A stretch of DNA of 7,682 nt from Candidatus Coatesiibacteriota bacterium (lineage in GTDB: Bacteria > B130-G9), in assembly GCA_003647755.1 (NCBI GenBank), contig QMNL01000063.1:1-7682 (forward strand), given 5' to 3'. The notes under the pieces were generated by a model, which was given only the letters and a program-made list of their open reading frames with translations, did not search any database and was not told the DNA's origin. Shown piece by piece: positions 5,963 through 7,682 of this stretch. Each line of letters opens with the position of its first letter. The first letter of the stretch is position 1. The position numbers and the translations under genes were made by a program.

Positions 5963-7417
5963 ATGAGTCCTTCAGCGCTTGATGTCGTATTCAGCAAGAA
6001 GTTCGCGAGGCTACCCAGTGAGATGAGTCCCTTTGCTGATGGCTCCTGTGTGGCAGTGGTCTTTGCAAACGGGGTTGTGATGCTTCTTGACGCTGGCGGC
6101 GAGGTGCTCTGGGAGCACACTTTGGAGGGGAGACCGGCCTCGGTCGGCGTGACGCCTGAGGGGCAGCACATTTACGTCTCGACGGACCGTGGGCTTGTCA
6201 TCTTCGACAGGTCAGGTAACCAACTACGTCGCGTCAAGGAGCGTGTCGATAACGCCGTTCTGTCCCCAGATGGGCGGTTTGCCTTCTTGGGCGTTTCGGA
6301 CGCCACGAAGCACACCTCGTCCGTTTCACTCTACGATGCGACCAAGAAAGGGCTGCTCAAAAGGCATCCGGGAGCGGTCGTCTGGAGGGAGAAGTTCGAC
6401 GACGCCTATCAGTTCTTTGCTGGTGCTCGCGACGGCTCAAGAGTAGTTCTTGGCTTCGCGAGGCGCGTCGTCTGCATGGACGCGGAGCAGACGCTGGTGT
6501 TTGACCACAGGACGGCCTCCAGCGTCAAGGGGCTTGCAGTGCTGCCGGACATGTCCCGAGTGTTTTTCTCGACGTTCGACGGACATGTTGTAGGGCTGGG
6601 GCTGGATGGCCGCCGTGTCTATTCCGCCGAGGCGGGCGAGGAGGTCGGCAAGATCGCCTGCGACGGGAAGGGGGACTGGATCATCGCAGCGTCCAGGTTA
6701 AAGCCGATGATCTTTATGTTTGACAGAGACGGGAAGCTGGTTTGGCACTTCCCAGTGCCCAGCCGACCAATCCACGTCTGGCTCTCTGACGATGCGGACT
6801 CGATCGCTGTCTGTTGCGGGAACGATGAGCTGCTCATGTGCCGTAACTACTTCATGCAGCCCGAGCAACGCGTCCAGCGGGCTTTGCGCCTCATCAACGA
6901 GCGCGACTACGCATCGCTGTCCCTGCAAGTTCTTGCCCGCTCCTCGGCTGAGAGTCTGACCGCCCTGGTCAATGCGGTCAAGGATGGGACTGTGCAAGAG
7001 AGCAGCTACAAGCTGATCGGCAAGCTGCCCGAGCAGACGCTGTCTCGCGTCATTGGGGCGATGGTCTTGGACGATGCGCCGGGGCAGCTGTTCCGGTGCT
7101 TAGCCACATTCTACATGCGAGCGTTACCCCTGGTTCTGCAGCACGTTGGCAACCTGGATGATGGCGCACGGCAGAACTTCTATGGGAGGCTTGCGGTCGC
7201 TGCCGTTCGTGGCAAGGACGCCAGGCTATTCGATCTGCTGGGTCTTATTCACCTACATCGCGGCGAGCTCGTTCCGGCTGTTAAGCGTTTCTTCGAGGCG
7301 GTTAGCATGGAGAATTGTCCTGAGCCCGCGATGGAACATCTAAGAGAAGCGCGGGAGGCTCTGGAGCAGGCCAAGGCGACGAGCGAAGTTGACAAGCTCT
7401 TCACGACATTCGTATGA
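5963..7417 (+). CDS. Beta-propeller (WD40/PQQ-like) protein with helical C-terminus
   Basis: A 484-residue protein in the same operon as the kinase-regulator, starting 3 bases after its stop. Residues about 1-295 are beta-propeller-like. They show repeated short strands with turns such as LLDAGGEVLWE (41-51), VIFDRSGN (79-86), LSPDGRFAFLG (100-110) and FMFDRDGKLVW (251-261), typical of PQQ/WD40-like blades. Residues about 300-484 appear all-helical and may hold a TPR-like pair (about 420-470, with LHRGELVPAVKRFFEAVS). There is no signal peptide, no lipobox and no transmembrane segment, so it is probably cytoplasmic like the kinase. That argues against a periplasmic PQQ dehydrogenase, and no enzyme motif is visible. 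I infer a scaffold, sensor or kinase substrate for the neighbouring regulator. An in-frame ATG at 6023 is a less likely start because the one at 5963 has the good ribosome site. I do not recognise a named family. Confidence 0.9.
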   Translation: MSPSALDVVFSKKFARLPSEMSPFADGSCVAVVFANGVVMLLDAGGEVLWEHTLEGRPASVGVTPEGQHIYVSTDRGLVIFDRSGNQLRRVKERVDNAVLSPDGRFAFLGVSDATKHTSSVSLYDATKKGLLKRHPGAVVWREKFDDAYQFFAGARDGSRVVLGFARRVVCMDAEQTLVFDHRTASSVKGLAVLPDMSRVFFSTFDGHVVGLGLDGRRVYSAEAGEEVGKIACDGKGDWIIAASRLKPMIFMFDRDGKLVWHFPVPSRPIHVWLSDDADSIAVCCGNDELLMCRNYFMQPEQRVQRALRLINERDYASLSLQVLARSSAESLTALVNAVKDGTVQESSYKLIGKLPEQTLSRVIGAMVLDDAPGQLFRCLATFYMRALPLVLQHVGNLDDGARQNFYGRLAVAAVRGKDARLFDLLGLIHLHRGELVPAVKRFFEAVSMENCPEPAMEHLREAREALEQAKATSEVDKLFTTFV

Positions 7418-7445
7418 GACATTCTCTGGTTGCTGGGCTGTTCAT

Positions 7446-7475
7446 ACAGGCATCCCGCAATTGGGATGCGCCTGT
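7446..7475 (+). terminator. Bulged hairpin after the operon; candidate terminator
   Basis: ACAGG-CATCCC (7446-7456) pairs with GGGATG-CCTGT (7463-7468 and 7471-7475) around a 6-base loop, with a 2-base bulge at 7469-7470. It begins 28 bases after the stop of the propeller gene, the expected place for transcript termination. The following bases have no real T-run, so efficient intrinsic termination is doubtful. A 3' stabilising hairpin or Rho-dependent end is possible. Confidence 0.5.
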
Positions 7476-7574
7476 TCTAGCCCTCCGTATCTGCTGACAG
7501 GAGAAGCTCCACTGCATTTTCTATCTTTCTTATCACGCACTAAACATTCGCACAGCGAGGGTTCATTTTGACAT

Positions 7575-7580
7575 GGAGAG
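7575..7580 (+). promoter_or_regulatory. Ribosome binding site of the right-edge gene
   Basis: GGAGAG stands 9 bases before the ATG at 7590 and supports that start. It overlaps an ATG at 7573 which opens only a 4-codon frame ending at 7587, so the 7573 start is not the gene. Confidence 0.6.
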
Positions 7581-7589
7581 CGAGTAACG

Positions 7590-7682
7590 ATGATAGAGCA
7601 ACTCACAGCGCGGGATTATGTCCGTGCGGCTTTCAAGGATGAGCGACTAGACAGATTCTGTGCCTACCCCGTGCTTGGCGCG
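7590..7682 (+). CDS. N-terminus of a probable URO-D/MtaA-superfamily protein (partial)
   Basis: Thirty-one codons are open to the window edge with no stop. The start has GGAGAG 9 bases upstream. The pattern TARDYVRAAF-x4-LDRFCAYPVLGA resembles the beginning of uroporphyrinogen-decarboxylase-family proteins, which typically open with a helix of the form R-x-x-hydrophobic-x-A-hydrophobic, then a (V/L)DR-hydrophobic turn and a strand ending in hydrophobic-P. The family includes heme-pathway URO-D (HemE) and corrinoid/coenzyme-M methyltransferases such as MtaA, MtbA and CmuA. This start looks more like the methyltransferase or uncharacterised branch than classical HemE, but 31 residues cannot settle it. 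It is separated from the preceding gene by 172 bases and a hairpin, so it is probably a separate transcription unit. I see no strong promoter for it. Confidence 0.55.
   Translation, partial: MIEQLTARDYVRAAFKDERLDRFCAYPVLGA

Noticed and set aside
7494..7527. CTGACA with TATCTT as a promoter for the right-edge gene
   Set aside because: The spacer is 22 bases, too long for a sigma-70 promoter, and no better -10 box lies at 16-18 bases.
7389..7571. 60-codon plus-strand frame across the 3' end of the propeller gene
   Set aside because: It starts inside the propeller gene in another frame, runs through the hairpin, and has no ribosome site and no recognisable sequence.
7568..7573. TTGACA as a -35 box for the right-edge gene
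   Set aside because: It lies only 16 bases before the start codon and overlaps the ribosome site region, so no -10 box could fit upstream of the ATG.

Overview
The window looks like bacterial chromosomal DNA of moderately high GC. It probably comes from an uncultured or little-studied lineage with complex signalling. The evidence is a eukaryote-like Ser/Thr kinase fused to a sigma-54 enhancer-binding protein, the start of a uroporphyrinogen-decarboxylase-family gene, and a REP-like hairpin element. I cannot name the phylum; several deep lineages (planctomycete/verrucomicrobial relatives, delta-proteobacterial groups, candidate phyla) carry this kind of gene content. No phage, transposase, CRISPR, rRNA or tRNA gene was seen.

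Layout. Bases 1-433 are non-coding. They hold a small dyad (21-41), a 174-bp composite inverted-repeat element built from four related hairpins with a constant GCTTGA loop (63-236), and a near-consensus sigma-70 promoter (362-390). A tiny possible leader ORF (412-444) precedes the first gene. Bases 452-5959 (or 434-5959 from a TTG) encode one giant regulator of about 1,840 residues. Its order is Ser/Thr kinase, STAND/AAA_16-like NTPase, about a dozen TPR-like repeats, GAF, sigma-54 AAA+ activator domain, and Fis-type helix-turn-helix. Three bases after its stop, with its own ribosome binding site, comes a 484-residue beta-propeller protein with a helical tail (5963-7417). A bulged hairpin (7446-7475) probably closes this two-gene operon. 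At 7590 a new gene begins and runs off the window; its first 31 residues resemble the N-terminus of the URO-D/MtaA methyltransferase superfamily.

How it may work together (inference). The large protein holds a complete signalling chain in one polypeptide. The kinase, NTPase and TPR parts resemble PknK-type sensors, and the GAF, AAA+ and HTH parts resemble FhlA/NifA-type activators. Every catalytic motif I checked is intact in both halves, including GAFTGA, so it should be able both to phosphorylate and to activate sigma-54 RNA polymerase. The tightly coupled propeller protein is a plausible partner, scaffold or substrate. No convincing -24/-12 promoter is visible here, so its target genes probably lie elsewhere. 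The fusion and the hairpin element are the two most notable things in the window.
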